A program made the position numbers and the translations under genes. A stretch of 43,366 nt of DNA, taken from positions 1 through 43,366 of the forward strand of contig JAEXDQ010000017.1 of the NCBI GenBank assembly GCA_023401595.1, read 5' to 3'. Below, piece by piece: positions 1-7,735 of the stretch. The notes under the pieces were generated by a model, which was not told where the DNA came from, did no database searches, and saw only the letters and a list, made by a program, of their open reading frames with translations. This DNA comes from Spirochaetota bacterium (GTDB lineage Bacteria > Spirochaetota > Spirochaetia > Sphaerochaetales > Sphaerochaetaceae). Within the stretch, counting starts at the first letter, position 1; every line of letters begins with the position of its first letter.

Positions 1-583
1 CCTCTTTGGGCCGCACTCCGATTATTACGCCGCTGATCTGCTGCTCCCGATAGACAGGCGCAGAGTAGAAGATGTTCTGCCCTCCTGTATAGCTCGCCTG
101 AACTTCTCCCGCGAAGGAGGCCTGTACGCTGGGCATCCGCAGAAAATCCTCCATCTGCATATCGCGCGGAAACGTAGACGAGGTCGAAGAAATAAAATTC
201 CCATTTCCATCTATCAGTATGATGGGATCAAACCCCAAGGCCTGAGCCTTATTGTTCAAATACTCAGAGAATTCATCATACGGCAGATCAAGATCCATCA
301 AAGAAATCGTATCCGCGATACCGACGAGTTCCATTATCCTGTATTCGAAGGTCTCCTTGATATTTCCCGTCATCTGACCGGTCACATCCTGTAGGTAGCG
401 TCTCGTACTTTGTTTCAGGACACGACGCTGGTCGATGGCGCTCAGCAACAGCATCACAAATACTGCGATGAAGACCATAGTCAGAAAACCTATTTGCATC
501 CACCTCTTGAACAGAGGCTCCTGAAACTCAGGATACGTATTGGTACGGCTTTTTTTCCTCATATCACCCATTCCCACAGACAT
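1..583 (-). CDS. Membrane-anchored sensor protein, N-terminal part (cut by window edge)
   Basis: The reading frame is open from the window edge to an ATG at 583; other in-frame ATGs lie at 571 and 562 and no Shine-Dalgarno clearly decides between them. The product has a basic N-terminus, one strong membrane segment (about residues 25-48, IGFLTMVFIAVFVMLLL) and then an extracytoplasmic region with the look of a Cache-type ligand-binding domain: a long helix followed by strands, with DPIILIDGNGNFISS and later QNIFYSAPVYREQQISGVIIG. In known families such an N-terminus precedes a histidine kinase, a GGDEF/EAL/HD output or a methyl-accepting domain; the output domain lies outside the window, so the signalling class cannot be told. 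Confidence 0.72.
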   Translation of the reverse strand, partial: MSVGMGDMRKKSRTNTYPEFQEPLFKRWMQIGFLTMVFIAVFVMLLLSAIDQRRVLKQSTRRYLQDVTGQMTGNIKETFEYRIMELVGIADTISLMDLDLPYDEFSEYLNNKAQALGFDPIILIDGNGNFISSTSSTFPRDMQMEDFLRMPSVQASFAGEVQASYTGGQNIFYSAPVYREQQISGVIIGVRPKE

Positions 584-738
584 CCGATGCTACACGTCCA
601 ATGACAAAGCCCGCAATGGGGTGCCACCCTGCGGTCTCCATCCGACAACCGTACAGCGGAAGGGAACCACATGAATATGAACAAAATGTATGAATAAAAA
701 TAAATGAATGTCCAGAGGATTCGACGGCGGGAAAAGCT

Positions 739-1275
739 TTACCCCCGAAACAAAGCGGACAATGCATCGAGCAACAGGACGTTGGAACGTGCCCGATACG
801 CCACGGCGTTGCGCTGCGAACGCTGTCCCTGGCTGTTGTCCATGGCGAATCGCAACCGTGCCTTTTCAAACATTTTCAGATGATGGAGGACGAATGCGGC
901 ATGTCCGGGGCATTTCGACGCCTCGACCTGGAACCGCGGGGAATCAAGGGCGATGAGCTTGCCCTTCGAGAGATGGACGGGGGCTTCAACCTTGACCATC
1001 AGCGGCTCTTGGGCGAAATCGAGTTCGTATTGTTCAAAGAAACGCTCCTGCTCCACCAGAATCTGGCGTGGTTCGGCCGAAGAGGTCCACACCAGCGCCA
1101 GCCGCGGCGGGTCCTCCCCCTCGCCCACGGCCTCCAGGGTCTTGATGAGCGCAAGCTCGAGCGGGGAGAAGTAACGGAAAGTAAGCCGTGTGGAACCCTC
1201 CCCATCCCCCCCACGTTCCAACGGCGACGGAAGCGGCAGGACGGGAAGCATCGGCAGCAAATAGGTCTCAGGCAT
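739..1275 (-). CDS. Unrecognised cytoplasmic protein, 178 aa
   Basis: I do not recognise this protein. The frame stays open further upstream, but that part would run through the terminator of the preceding gene. The ATG at 1275 has an AAGGA nine bases upstream and is preferred. It has no signal peptide or membrane segment. The central part (FRYFSPLELALIKTLEAVGEGEDPP) predicts helix, and the middle has alternating hydrophobic and charged residues typical of a mixed alpha/beta domain. A C-terminal helical stretch rich in Arg, Leu and Ala ends in LLLDALSALFRG. It lies downstream of the secreted-protein gene at 1349-1930 but after its terminator, so it is probably transcribed separately or by readthrough. 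Confidence 0.55.
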   Translation of the reverse strand: MPETYLLPMLPVLPLPSPLERGGDGEGSTRLTFRYFSPLELALIKTLEAVGEGEDPPRLALVWTSSAEPRQILVEQERFFEQYELDFAQEPLMVKVEAPVHLSKGKLIALDSPRFQVEASKCPGHAAFVLHHLKMFEKARLRFAMDNSQGQRSQRNAVAYRARSNVLLLDALSALFRG

Positions 1276-1305
1276 AGCGTCCATTCCTTGGGTGATGACA
1301 GAAAA

Positions 1306-1327
1306 ACCGCCCTCGCGCGAGGGCGGT
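1306..1327 (-). terminator. Rho-independent terminator of the 1349-1930 gene
   Basis: A perfect 22-bp GC-rich palindrome lies 22 bases past the stop codon of the secreted-protein gene. On the minus strand it is followed by a run of T (A at 1302-1306 on the plus strand). The arms are ACCGCCCTCGC and its complement. Confidence 0.85.
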
Positions 1328-1348
1328 TTCAATTCGATTGACCGGCAA

Positions 1349-1930
1349 TCAGTTAGTGGTCACTACGAACGTAAGATCGGCGAGGTAGTCACCGGCAGGA
1401 ACTGCATTCTTGGCCGTTTCTTGCGCAGCAGTCATCGAGAACACAACGGGGCTGGAATAAACCGTCGCAAGACTAGCGCTAGTTCTGGTAGCGGTCAAAA
1501 AGTCAGCAAATTCCACGCTTGTGTCATTATTTGTAACAACCGTCGTAGTACCGTTGCCAATAGTGTAGTTAATATAGTTATTATCCTTATTCTTCAACGC
1601 AGCTACCTGCAATTTAACAGCGATACTGTACTTAGAATTACTTTTATAATTATAGTATGCAACGGTCTGATTACCAGCCGCATTGGTCAGTGTAACAGTT
1701 ACGGGGGAAGTCGCGACGATTTCAGTTGCCTGATCAAACGCAGTTACTTTGTCAGCATCGGTAGATTTGCCGTTCAAAATATCCGTAGCAGTCAACTTAT
1801 GCGCTTCAAGAGCGGCAACAGTCGCTTGCAACTGCATCTTCGCATCCGATACCGTCGTAGTCACAGCAGCAAACGCGACCCCGGCCACCATCAACACCAC
1901 CAGCAGAACACCCATCATTTTCTTCGCCAT
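1349..1930 (-). CDS. Secreted, possibly fimbria-like, beta-rich protein, 193 aa
   Basis: The ATG at 1930 is chosen because AAAGGAG lies nine bases upstream; it gives a clean signal peptide, KKMMGVLLVVLMVAGVAFA, followed by AVTTTV. The mature part (about 172 aa) is rich in Thr, Val, Ala and Asn with no Cys and predicts beta strands. The C-terminus (PAGDYLADLTFVVTTN) has the alternating pattern of the last strand of pilin-like and spore-coat-U-like subunits, for example PAGTYTDTVTVTV; that resemblance is suggestive only. There is no chaperone or usher gene nearby. Base composition is clearly richer in A/T (runs such as aattacttttataattatag) than in the neighbours, which may mean transfer or selection as a surface protein. 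It has its own terminator. Confidence 0.8.
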   Translation of the reverse strand: MAKKMMGVLLVVLMVAGVAFAAVTTTVSDAKMQLQATVAALEAHKLTATDILNGKSTDADKVTAFDQATEIVATSPVTVTLTNAAGNQTVAYYNYKSNSKYSIAVKLQVAALKNKDNNYINYTIGNGTTTVVTNNDTSVEFADFLTATRTSASLATVYSSPVVFSMTAAQETAKNAVPAGDYLADLTFVVTTN

Positions 1931-1975
1931 GATTTTTTTCTCCTTTACATCATGCAAGTAATATTTTCAGCCCCA

Positions 1976-2164
1976 TTACCAGTTGTTTCCCATCCGGAGC
2001 CGATGTACATATTGCGCGATTTCCGCCGCGTCGGCACTGACTTCGGATGGACGACCGCTTTCCTTTCTGCAATAGAGAACTTTAGTCCTGTTCTCCAATG
2101 CTTCAAGCGTGCGGCGGGAGATTCCCCTCGCCCAGTCCGTCTCCTTCTTGCCCAACGGCTTCAT
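1976..2164 (-). CDS. Possible small protein, 62 aa
   Basis: A short frame ends just upstream of the secreted-protein gene on the same strand. The ATG at 2164 has AAGGTGG five bases upstream; a GTG at 2173 is the alternative. The product is basic, with a helical centre (ISRRTLEALENRTKVLY) and a second helix near the end (AAEIAQYVHRLR). No family is recognised. It could equally be the decayed end of a longer gene. The Shine-Dalgarno and same-strand position upstream of 1349-1930 are the only support. Confidence 0.35.
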   Translation of the reverse strand: MKPLGKKETDWARGISRRTLEALENRTKVLYCRKESGRPSEVSADAAEIAQYVHRLRMGNNW

Positions 2165-2345
2165 GCTCGCCACCTTATCTTTTTGTCTTCCATCAACATG
2201 TGACGCAAGTTCCTCTCGCTTTGCAGGTTTTTCGTCTTTATCAACATCAGACTAAAGTTTTAAACTCATCAAACACAGTAATACAAAGTTTTAGTACTTA
2301 TGTCAAGAGAAATCTATTTTTTTAGTAATAATTTTCTTTTCCATG

Positions 2346-2374
2346 CTGAAACGAACCAAGAATACCCGTACAAT
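2346..2374 (+). promoter_or_regulatory. Promoter of the XRE regulator, predicted leaderless
   Basis: CTGAAA (2346-2351) and TACAAT (2369-2374) are 17 bp apart and fit sigma-70 -35 and -10 boxes. TACAAT ends only six bases before the ATG at 2381 and no Shine-Dalgarno sequence is present, so the transcript would start at or next to the start codon. Confidence 0.55.
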
Positions 2375-2380
2375 TTTCTT

Positions 2381-2776
2381 ATGCGGGACAAACGACTTGG
2401 ACATGATTTTTGGCAGCGTGTAGATGAACTTCTAGCCAAGAAAAACCTTAAACAGTATCAACTTGCTGAATTGGCGGGTATGTCTCGGACGGCGATTTCC
2501 GCGGCAAAGACCAGCGGCTCCCTCCCCATAGTCCACAATGCGCTGGCAATCGCCAACGCTTTGGACACAACTCTTGATTACCTGCTATATGGAACTACGA
2601 AAGATTTTTGGGACGACATAGATCTCAAGGACGCATTTGATGACATAAGTCTTGGGAAAAAGACCAGGCAGATAGCCATAATACTCCCTTCCCTTACCAA
2701 CAAACAGCTGGATGTGATCCTGGCGAACCTTGATTCATGGGGATATCTGGCAGAAAACGGTGAAATTCAGAGCTGA
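2381..2776 (+). CDS. XRE-family helix-turn-helix regulator, 131 aa
   Basis: The N-terminal half is a Cro/CI-type HTH: FWQRVDELLAKKNLKQYQLAELAGMSRTAISAAKTSG, with the recognition helix around SRTAISAAK. It is followed by the usual dimer-side segment (ALAIANALDTTLDYLLYG). A C-terminal helical extension of about 55 residues (FWDDIDL to WGYLAENGEIQS) may be an oligomerisation or ligand part. It is a paralogue of the regulator at 12973-13386; both start MRDK, keep the LDYLLYGT/LEYLLYGT segment and end with LDSWG plus an acidic tail. The ATG at 2381 is preferred over an upstream frame from 2300 because it matches the paralogue's start and sits next to a -10 box. It converges on deoD with a 14-base gap. 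The target is unknown. Confidence 0.85.
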   Translation: MRDKRLGHDFWQRVDELLAKKNLKQYQLAELAGMSRTAISAAKTSGSLPIVHNALAIANALDTTLDYLLYGTTKDFWDDIDLKDAFDDISLGKKTRQIAIILPSLTNKQLDVILANLDSWGYLAENGEIQS

Positions 2777-2790
2777 CCGACGGCGATTCT

Positions 2791-3501
2791 TCAATCAAAC
2801 AACGTATGCAGGGCCAGCTCGACCATGGCGTCGAACGTCGTCTGGCGTTCCGCCGCGGGAACGTTCTCGCCGGTCACCAATGAATCACTCACAGTCATGA
2901 CGGTAAGAGCCTCGATCCGTTTCAACGCGGCCAAGGTGTACAGTTCGCAAGTCTCCATATCGACGGCCATCGCCCCAAGCGAGGCCGCGAGCCGGATTTT
3001 CTCCTCGCCCCGTGCATCGTAGAACTGGTCGCTGGTGAACACACTGCCGACCACCGCCGACAGATTCAAGCTCCGGGCGACACGCCACGCCTTTTCCAGC
3101 AACCCGAACGTAGCGACAGGGGCGAAATCATAGGTAGCTCCGAACCGGTCGCGATTCATGCCGCTGTCGCAATGTGCCGCTTGGGCGATCAATATATCCT
3201 TCAACTTCAGATCGGGGAAAATGGAGCCGCAGGTTCCGATGCGAACCAGACGTTTCGCCCCATAGTCCTGAATCAGTTCCGTGGCGTAGATTGAGAAGGA
3301 AGGCATCCCCATTCCGGTACCCTGGACGGAGACGCGGCGCCCGTGCCAGTATCCGGTATATCCATACATGCCGCGAATCTCATTGTAGAGGACGGCATCG
3401 GTCAGAAAAGTCTCGGCGACATGCCGGGCCCGCAGAGGGTCCCCCGGCAGCAGCACGGCCTCGGCCACTGAATCCGGTTTCGCAACGATATGAATGCTCA
3501 T
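2791..3501 (-). CDS. deoD: Purine nucleoside phosphorylase DeoD (hexameric type), 236 aa
   Basis: DeoD cleaves purine (deoxy)ribonucleosides with phosphate to free base and (deoxy)ribose 1-phosphate in the cytosol, for nucleoside salvage. The start MSIHI at 3501 matches the family's normal N-terminus and has AAAGGAG seven bases upstream; the GTG at 3507 is too close to that site. Family motifs are clear: VLLPGDPLRARHVAE near the start (phosphate-binding GDP), QGTGMGMPSFSIYATEL, RIGTCGS, AVDMETCELYTLA (ribose and base binding, MET) and MTVSDSLVTGE with the catalytic Asp. Length is normal for the family. It appears monocistronic. Confidence 0.96.
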   Translation of the reverse strand: MSIHIVAKPDSVAEAVLLPGDPLRARHVAETFLTDAVLYNEIRGMYGYTGYWHGRRVSVQGTGMGMPSFSIYATELIQDYGAKRLVRIGTCGSIFPDLKLKDILIAQAAHCDSGMNRDRFGATYDFAPVATFGLLEKAWRVARSLNLSAVVGSVFTSDQFYDARGEEKIRLAASLGAMAVDMETCELYTLAALKRIEALTVMTVSDSLVTGENVPAAERQTTFDAMVELALHTLFD

Positions 3502-3578
3502 GGGCACGCTCCTTTCAATGTATCAACCCGCCATAATCCGAAACCCGAACACCAGGAGATCGCACGGCAGACGAATAT

Positions 3579-3791
3579 CTATCTTGTAACGCCTCGCAGG
3601 GTTTCTTGCAACACTTTTTCCAGATTACCTTCAAAAACAGGCATGGAACAGGAGAACATGAGGTTGATCGGATAATTGAAGTTCTCCACGACGTTGCCGC
3701 ACCAGTCGCGGCCGCCGTGATCGTCCCCGTAATGGGGTATCCCAGGCCAACTCACTCTGGATTCAGAATATGGCCCCTCATGTTTTTCCAC
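3579..3791 (-). pseudogene. Possible small protein or gene remnant
   Basis: The frame is protein-like: SWPGIPHYGDDHGG, then NVVENFNYPINL and EGNLEKVLQETLRG. Its only start is a GTG at 3791 without a good Shine-Dalgarno, and the same frame reads KVDIVAV just upstream before meeting a stop near 3828. The pattern suggests the C-terminal end of a longer protein that has lost its front. The family is not recognised. It lies in the 390-base gap between deoD and the plus-strand barrel gene, and the gap has no other gene. Confidence 0.3.
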
Positions 3792-3801
3792 GGCGACGAT
3801 A

Positions 3802-3820
3802 TCTACCTTGCGGGTAGATA
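3802..3820. repeat. Inverted repeat upstream of the 3894 barrel gene
   Basis: ATCTACC and GGTAGAT flank the loop TTGCG and would form a seven-pair hairpin. No T run follows, so an operator or RNA structure is likelier than a terminator. Confidence 0.4.
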
Positions 3821-3893
3821 TGCTTCATAGAAAAGCTATTGTATAGTCGAGGCAGACTGTTAATGAAGGGAATATCCTTTCAAGGAGTGAGAT

Positions 3894-4427
3894 ATGAAAA
3901 AAGCCTTTATCGCAATGATTCTCGTCCTGCTGATTCTGATTCCATCGGTAGGCGCGACGGAGGCCAAGACGCAGTTCGGCGCAGGGGCCATGGTGGGCTA
4001 CCCTTTCAACGGTGCGATCGGAACCTTTGACATTTCAGACAAATGGGACGTCCAGCTGGGGCTCGGCTATGGCTTGGGAAGCTTCCGCTACAATTATGGA
4101 TATGGATACGCGGGTTCTGCGGCGTATGGTTTCTTCGCCATCGATGTCGCCAGCAACTACGATGTCTATACGTTCGACATCGACGCGAACAACAAGCTCT
4201 CCATAACCGCCGGCGGAGAAATCACCCTTGGCATCGGCGGTTCCTACAGCGGCTTCTCGCTGATCATCATGGCTGTACCGGGCCTGTCCTATACGATTCC
4301 AAGTCTTCCCCTTGATCTTTTCCTCCGTATCCCGCTTGGCGTAAATATATTCTTCCTCGGCAATGGCGGCGGAACACATGTGAGCTTCGCAGGCGGCGGC
4401 CAGCTGGGAGCGGTCTGGAATTTCTAG
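3894..4427 (+). CDS. Small outer-membrane beta-barrel protein, 177 aa
   Basis: It starts with a signal peptide (KKAFIAMILVLLILIPSVGA, cleavage probably after GATEA). The rest alternates Gly and aromatic residues in amphipathic strands (WDVQLGLGYGLGSFRYNYGYGYAG) and ends in GQLGAVWNF. A terminal Phe after an amphipathic strand is the usual Bam-recognition signal of outer-membrane barrels. The size fits an eight-stranded OmpW/OmpX-like barrel, though no specific family is recognised. The Shine-Dalgarno AAGGAG is well placed before ATG 3894. It stands alone and converges on the operon ending at 4521. Confidence 0.85.
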   Translation: MKKAFIAMILVLLILIPSVGATEAKTQFGAGAMVGYPFNGAIGTFDISDKWDVQLGLGYGLGSFRYNYGYGYAGSAAYGFFAIDVASNYDVYTFDIDANNKLSITAGGEITLGIGGSYSGFSLIIMAVPGLSYTIPSLPLDLFLRIPLGVNIFFLGNGGGTHVSFAGGGQLGAVWNF

Positions 4428-4454
4428 TTCTCCAAAATATCCCGTTATGCATGA

Positions 4455-4495
4455 CAAGCCATCGAAACCGACGGGAAATCGGAATCGGTGGCTTG
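4455..4495. terminator. Imperfect hairpin between convergent genes
   Basis: CAAGCCA and TGGCTTG arms extend inward through a G-T pair and CCG/CGG, interrupted by two mismatches, around a nine-base loop. The position between two convergent stop codons suggests a bidirectional terminator, but there is no clear T run on either side. Confidence 0.45.
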
Positions 4496-4520
4496 TTCCA
4501 TATCCGGAGCTTCGGTCTAT

Positions 4521-5597
4521 TCAGAAGGAATACCGGCAGGTGAACATCAGTGCGCCGGAAACATCCCATTCGACCGTTTTACTGGCGACTACCCCGCCTT
4601 GCAGACCTAAAGTCAGTCCTGCGACAGGACGGTAGGAGCAGGTCAGAAAGGCGGTCAATGTACATGCGATAGCAGAGGACGGGACATCACACAGCAGAAC
4701 GGCCCCCGCTCCAATGGAATCGGATATACCGACATCCATGGAGAAAAATCCGGAAAACGTCGTTGCGAATGGTGCGTACAGACCTTCCAGCCTAAGGGCG
4801 AACGGCATATAACGGGTATCGGTCGGAATATTGAACACCTTGGACAGCCCAAGACTGAGTTTGAAATTGTCCTTGGCCGAAGCAATAGCCTGAGTCGGTA
4901 CAATTGTCGTGGATACCGACAGATTGTAGTCAAACCACAGGGTACCGTCGAACGCCGCATAGACGGCATGGGAAGCGCCGTCCACCGATCCGAGATACCC
5001 GAATTCCAGCGCATCAAGGGGTGTCCAGCCAGGATTCCAGGTGAAACGCCCGCCGAGCCGTCCCGCGACACCACCGCCAACAAGGGCGTCTAGGTCAGGA
5101 AGGGCAACCACATCGGCGGAAACGCCTTCATGCAACGGCAGGGACGCAAGGACCATCCATGCCGTCGAAGTGCGGTATTCACCGCTTTGCACACCTCCAG
5201 AAATATCGTTCGGGACAGCGCCAAATACAATGTCGCCAGCATTGAAGTACGTCCCGTACCCCCACGAAACCGGGGACTTCCCCACAGTCATCTTCAGTGT
5301 GGAATCACCGAACCAAGGCAGACGGAAACGAACATAGGCTTTTTCCAGTGAAAACCCGGAGGACGTCCCTTGGCTCTGTATCCTATATGATGCCGACAAA
5401 GCACCCTTCACCGAAGAACTTCCCAGAGTCGCCAAAGATACGCGGGCGAGCGCGGAGGACACCCAACGGGGGGTTCCACCTGAAAAAAACGCCCCGGTGG
5501 AGAAATTCAGATTACCCGACAGCTCCGCCCCGGCAATGACCGGCGTCATCGCAATACAGGACAGCAGCAGAAGCGCAATGAGTTTTTTCATCACCAT
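4521..5597 (-). CDS. Outer-membrane beta-barrel protein, last gene of the export operon, 358 aa
   Basis: The signal peptide (KKLIALLLLSCIAMTPVIAGA) is followed by a long series of amphipathic strands (LSGNLNFSTGAFF, KMTVGKSPVSWGYGTYFNAGDI) and the terminal strand GALMFTCRYSF, ending in Phe as barrels do. The internal GKSPVSWGYGTYFNAGDIVFG resembles porin-like and alginate-porin-like proteins, but I do not assign a family. ATG 5597 has AAGGA nine bases upstream, placed inside the end of the preceding gene, and overlaps its stop by seven bases, so the two should be translationally coupled. Linkage to a LolA-like carrier and a MacB-type ABC transporter suggests it is the outer-membrane acceptor or pore of that route (inference). 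Confidence 0.85.
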   Translation of the reverse strand: MVMKKLIALLLLSCIAMTPVIAGAELSGNLNFSTGAFFSGGTPRWVSSALARVSLATLGSSSVKGALSASYRIQSQGTSSGFSLEKAYVRFRLPWFGDSTLKMTVGKSPVSWGYGTYFNAGDIVFGAVPNDISGGVQSGEYRTSTAWMVLASLPLHEGVSADVVALPDLDALVGGGVAGRLGGRFTWNPGWTPLDALEFGYLGSVDGASHAVYAAFDGTLWFDYNLSVSTTIVPTQAIASAKDNFKLSLGLSKVFNIPTDTRYMPFALRLEGLYAPFATTFSGFFSMDVGISDSIGAGAVLLCDVPSSAIACTLTAFLTCSYRPVAGLTLGLQGGVVASKTVEWDVSGALMFTCRYSF

Positions 5598-6373
5598 ACC
5601 AATTCATCCTTCGAGAAATACGAGTCGGGAATCGAGATGTCAACCTGAACGGATTCCACAGTCATAATGGTACTGCTGTTCTTTTTCATCAGATCCTTCA
5701 TGATTGACGTGGTAGCGAACACGAATCCCTTTTCCGTCACGAAATCAGAGGAAGTAATCTCACGCAACGCGCGACCGCTTGCGCTATAGAGAATCGACCT
5801 ACGGCTGACAAACGATTCAGCGTCTATATAGGATTCCTGTTTTTGGTAAGTCTGTTTCCGGTTCTTCGCAGTGAACAGCATGTGATAGCAGTCGTGGCCG
5901 TCAAACCTTACGGTTTCCAGCAATTCAGCGGTGTAGTTGTCTCGAATTCCATTATCGCCGGTGAGGTCTTCATAGGAAAAGTCCGACCCCATGAAGGAAT
6001 CCTTCAGCGCGCTCCCCTGCAACCGGATGACCTCTTCCGCATCGGGATAGTACAGATAGATTGAAGTCCCCTTGCGAAGCACCTTCTGGCCGGCGTCGGC
6101 CCCGGCGGTCATGACGACCAGCGTATCACCGTTCTCCCGTCCATAGGAGGAGAACTTCTGCGTCGAGGAGCCCAGGCGGTCCGTCGTTACAATCGTGGCG
6201 TCGATGGCCATGGTCTTGAACGCCTGATTTCTTTCTATGGCGTCAACGATCTCATCGGCGTCCATTTCTGTAGTGGCATTGGCATTGGCAGTGGCAGCGG
6301 CGCTCCAAGCCGGCGACACGCAGGCTATCGTCAGCAACAACGCACCGAGGGCGCATCGTATTCTTCTTGACAT
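5591..6373 (-). CDS. LolA-like outer-membrane lipoprotein-sorting family protein, 260 aa
   Basis: The signal peptide (RRIRCALGALLLTIACVSPAWSA) ends near residue 26. The mature protein has the pattern of the LolA-like family usually found beside MacB/FtsX-type transporters: ADEIVDAIERNQAFKTMAIDATIVTTDR, SYGRENGDTLVVMTAG, KVLRKGTSIYLYYPDAEEVIRLQG, SFMGSDFSYEDLTG, and the late YIDAESFVSRRSILYSASG. This family forms an open half-barrel that carries acyl chains across the periplasm. ATG 6373 has AGGAG eight bases upstream. It follows the second permease after 109 bases and overlaps the barrel gene. The substrate (lipoprotein or another lipid) is not shown by the sequence. Confidence 0.85.
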   Translation of the reverse strand: MSRRIRCALGALLLTIACVSPAWSAAATANANATTEMDADEIVDAIERNQAFKTMAIDATIVTTDRLGSSTQKFSSYGRENGDTLVVMTAGADAGQKVLRKGTSIYLYYPDAEEVIRLQGSALKDSFMGSDFSYEDLTGDNGIRDNYTAELLETVRFDGHDCYHMLFTAKNRKQTYQKQESYIDAESFVSRRSILYSASGRALREITSSDFVTEKGFVFATTSIMKDLMKKNSSTIMTVESVQVDISIPDSYFSKDELVW

Positions 6374-6482
6374 ATCAACAGCTCCTTAACAGGTAATTCC
6401 ACAATTCTGTTCTCACATTTCGCCTTCGCATGTTGTTCCACCGTGTTCCCTGCGGAAATCCCTACAGGCACATGCCAGGGTG

Positions 6483-7724
6483 TCAGTTTTCAGCCCGCAA
6501 CGCTTCGGCGGGTTCGATTTTCAGCACCTTACGGGCGGGAATGACGCAGGCAAGCACCGCGGTACAAGTACCAGTGGCCACAATCATCAGATACATGGAG
6601 GCCGACAGTGAGGGATATACATAGTTCGAGAGGTTCATCCCGCTCATCGAGCTGCCGCCCATCGCATTCAGGTCAAAACCATACCGATGCATCACCGCCA
6701 CGCCGGCGGCGCCGACGATACATCCCAACGACGATGCGAGAAAACTGATCATGGCGCTTTCGGTGAGGAACAGGCGCATCACCTTGCGCGAGCCATATCC
6801 CAGGGAGACCAGCGTCCCGATTTCACGCTTGCGCTCCAGAATCGACATCATCGTCGTATTGAAGATCACCGTCGCGGCGATCAGAAAAAAGAACAATCCG
6901 ATATACAGGTACATCAAATCCATGATTCGGAACAATTGGTACAGGGTGTTCACGTTGGTCCAAGGAAGGATTTCAAGCGTCAGACCGGGATATAACGGAG
7001 CGAGCGCCGAAGTCAACTCCCTCCCCATGGTATCAAGAGACACATCCGGCGTCAGGCGTACCAGTAGTTCCAGCGCGCCGCCGGGCATGCGGAGCAACGA
7101 GGCCAAGACGGCCCAGTCCATGAAGAAGCTCTTTCCGTTGTAATCGACATCGTCGATATGGAGGATTCCGACCACAGCGACGGTACTCCCGTTCGTTCCC
7201 CGTGCGGCGGTCTGGGTCATGAAGGTAAACTTGTCGCCGACCTTCAGTCCTGTAGAAGCCGCGAGCCCATCGGTAATGGCGACTTCCCTCCCGCCCCGCC
7301 CAGGAAGCCTGCCGTCAATGAGCGTCACACCTTTCCCATGGAGAAACGGCGAATCCAAGACATCGACACCGACTACCGTGGCGATGGCCGTATCATCATT
7401 CCGATAGATAGAGACAGTAGCCGAGGTCTTGATGTCAGCTCTTGCCACCCCGTCAATGCGTTCAATCATTTCAATGGCGGCCTGTACGTCAGGAACAAAG
7501 AATTGTATCGGCTGGATTCGTTCATTCTCCGAAAACGCCGCGTTGCGGATACGGATGTCCCCCGTGACATGGGCCTTGACATTATCCACCATGTCATCGA
7601 CCATCCCGTTCTCGAACGCGAACAACAGGCACAGCATGACGGCCACCAAAAAGATCGCGCTGGCGGAGAGGATCGTACGACGGACATTTCTGCCGATATT
7701 CTTGAAGGCCAATGAAAAGAACAT
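6483..7724 (-). CDS. ABC transporter permease, FtsX/MacB family, 413 aa (second of a pair)
   Basis: It has the typical FtsX/MacB layout: an N-terminal membrane segment (MFFSLAFKNIGRNVRRTILSASAIFLVAVMLCLLF), a large extracytoplasmic MacB_PCD-like domain of about 230 residues, then three C-terminal membrane segments. The motif MMSILERKREIGTLVSLGYGSRKVMRLFLTES is the FtsX coupling region. The ATG at 7724 is chosen because AGGAGGGGGG lies just before it; an ATG at 7739 overlaps the previous stop but has a poorer site. With the upstream permease it should form the heterodimeric inner-membrane part of an ATP-driven lipid or lipoprotein extractor or exporter. Confidence 0.9.
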   Translation of the reverse strand: MFFSLAFKNIGRNVRRTILSASAIFLVAVMLCLLFAFENGMVDDMVDNVKAHVTGDIRIRNAAFSENERIQPIQFFVPDVQAAIEMIERIDGVARADIKTSATVSIYRNDDTAIATVVGVDVLDSPFLHGKGVTLIDGRLPGRGGREVAITDGLAASTGLKVGDKFTFMTQTAARGTNGSTVAVVGILHIDDVDYNGKSFFMDWAVLASLLRMPGGALELLVRLTPDVSLDTMGRELTSALAPLYPGLTLEILPWTNVNTLYQLFRIMDLMYLYIGLFFFLIAATVIFNTTMMSILERKREIGTLVSLGYGSRKVMRLFLTESAMISFLASSLGCIVGAAGVAVMHRYGFDLNAMGGSSMSGMNLSNYVYPSLSASMYLMIVATGTCTAVLACVIPARKVLKIEPAEALRAEN

Positions 7725-7735
7725 ATCCCCCCTCC

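Noticed and set aside
1292..2203. 303-residue plus-strand frame opposite the secreted-protein gene
   Set aside because: It crosses the terminator palindrome and is antisense to a gene with a clear signal peptide and Shine-Dalgarno.
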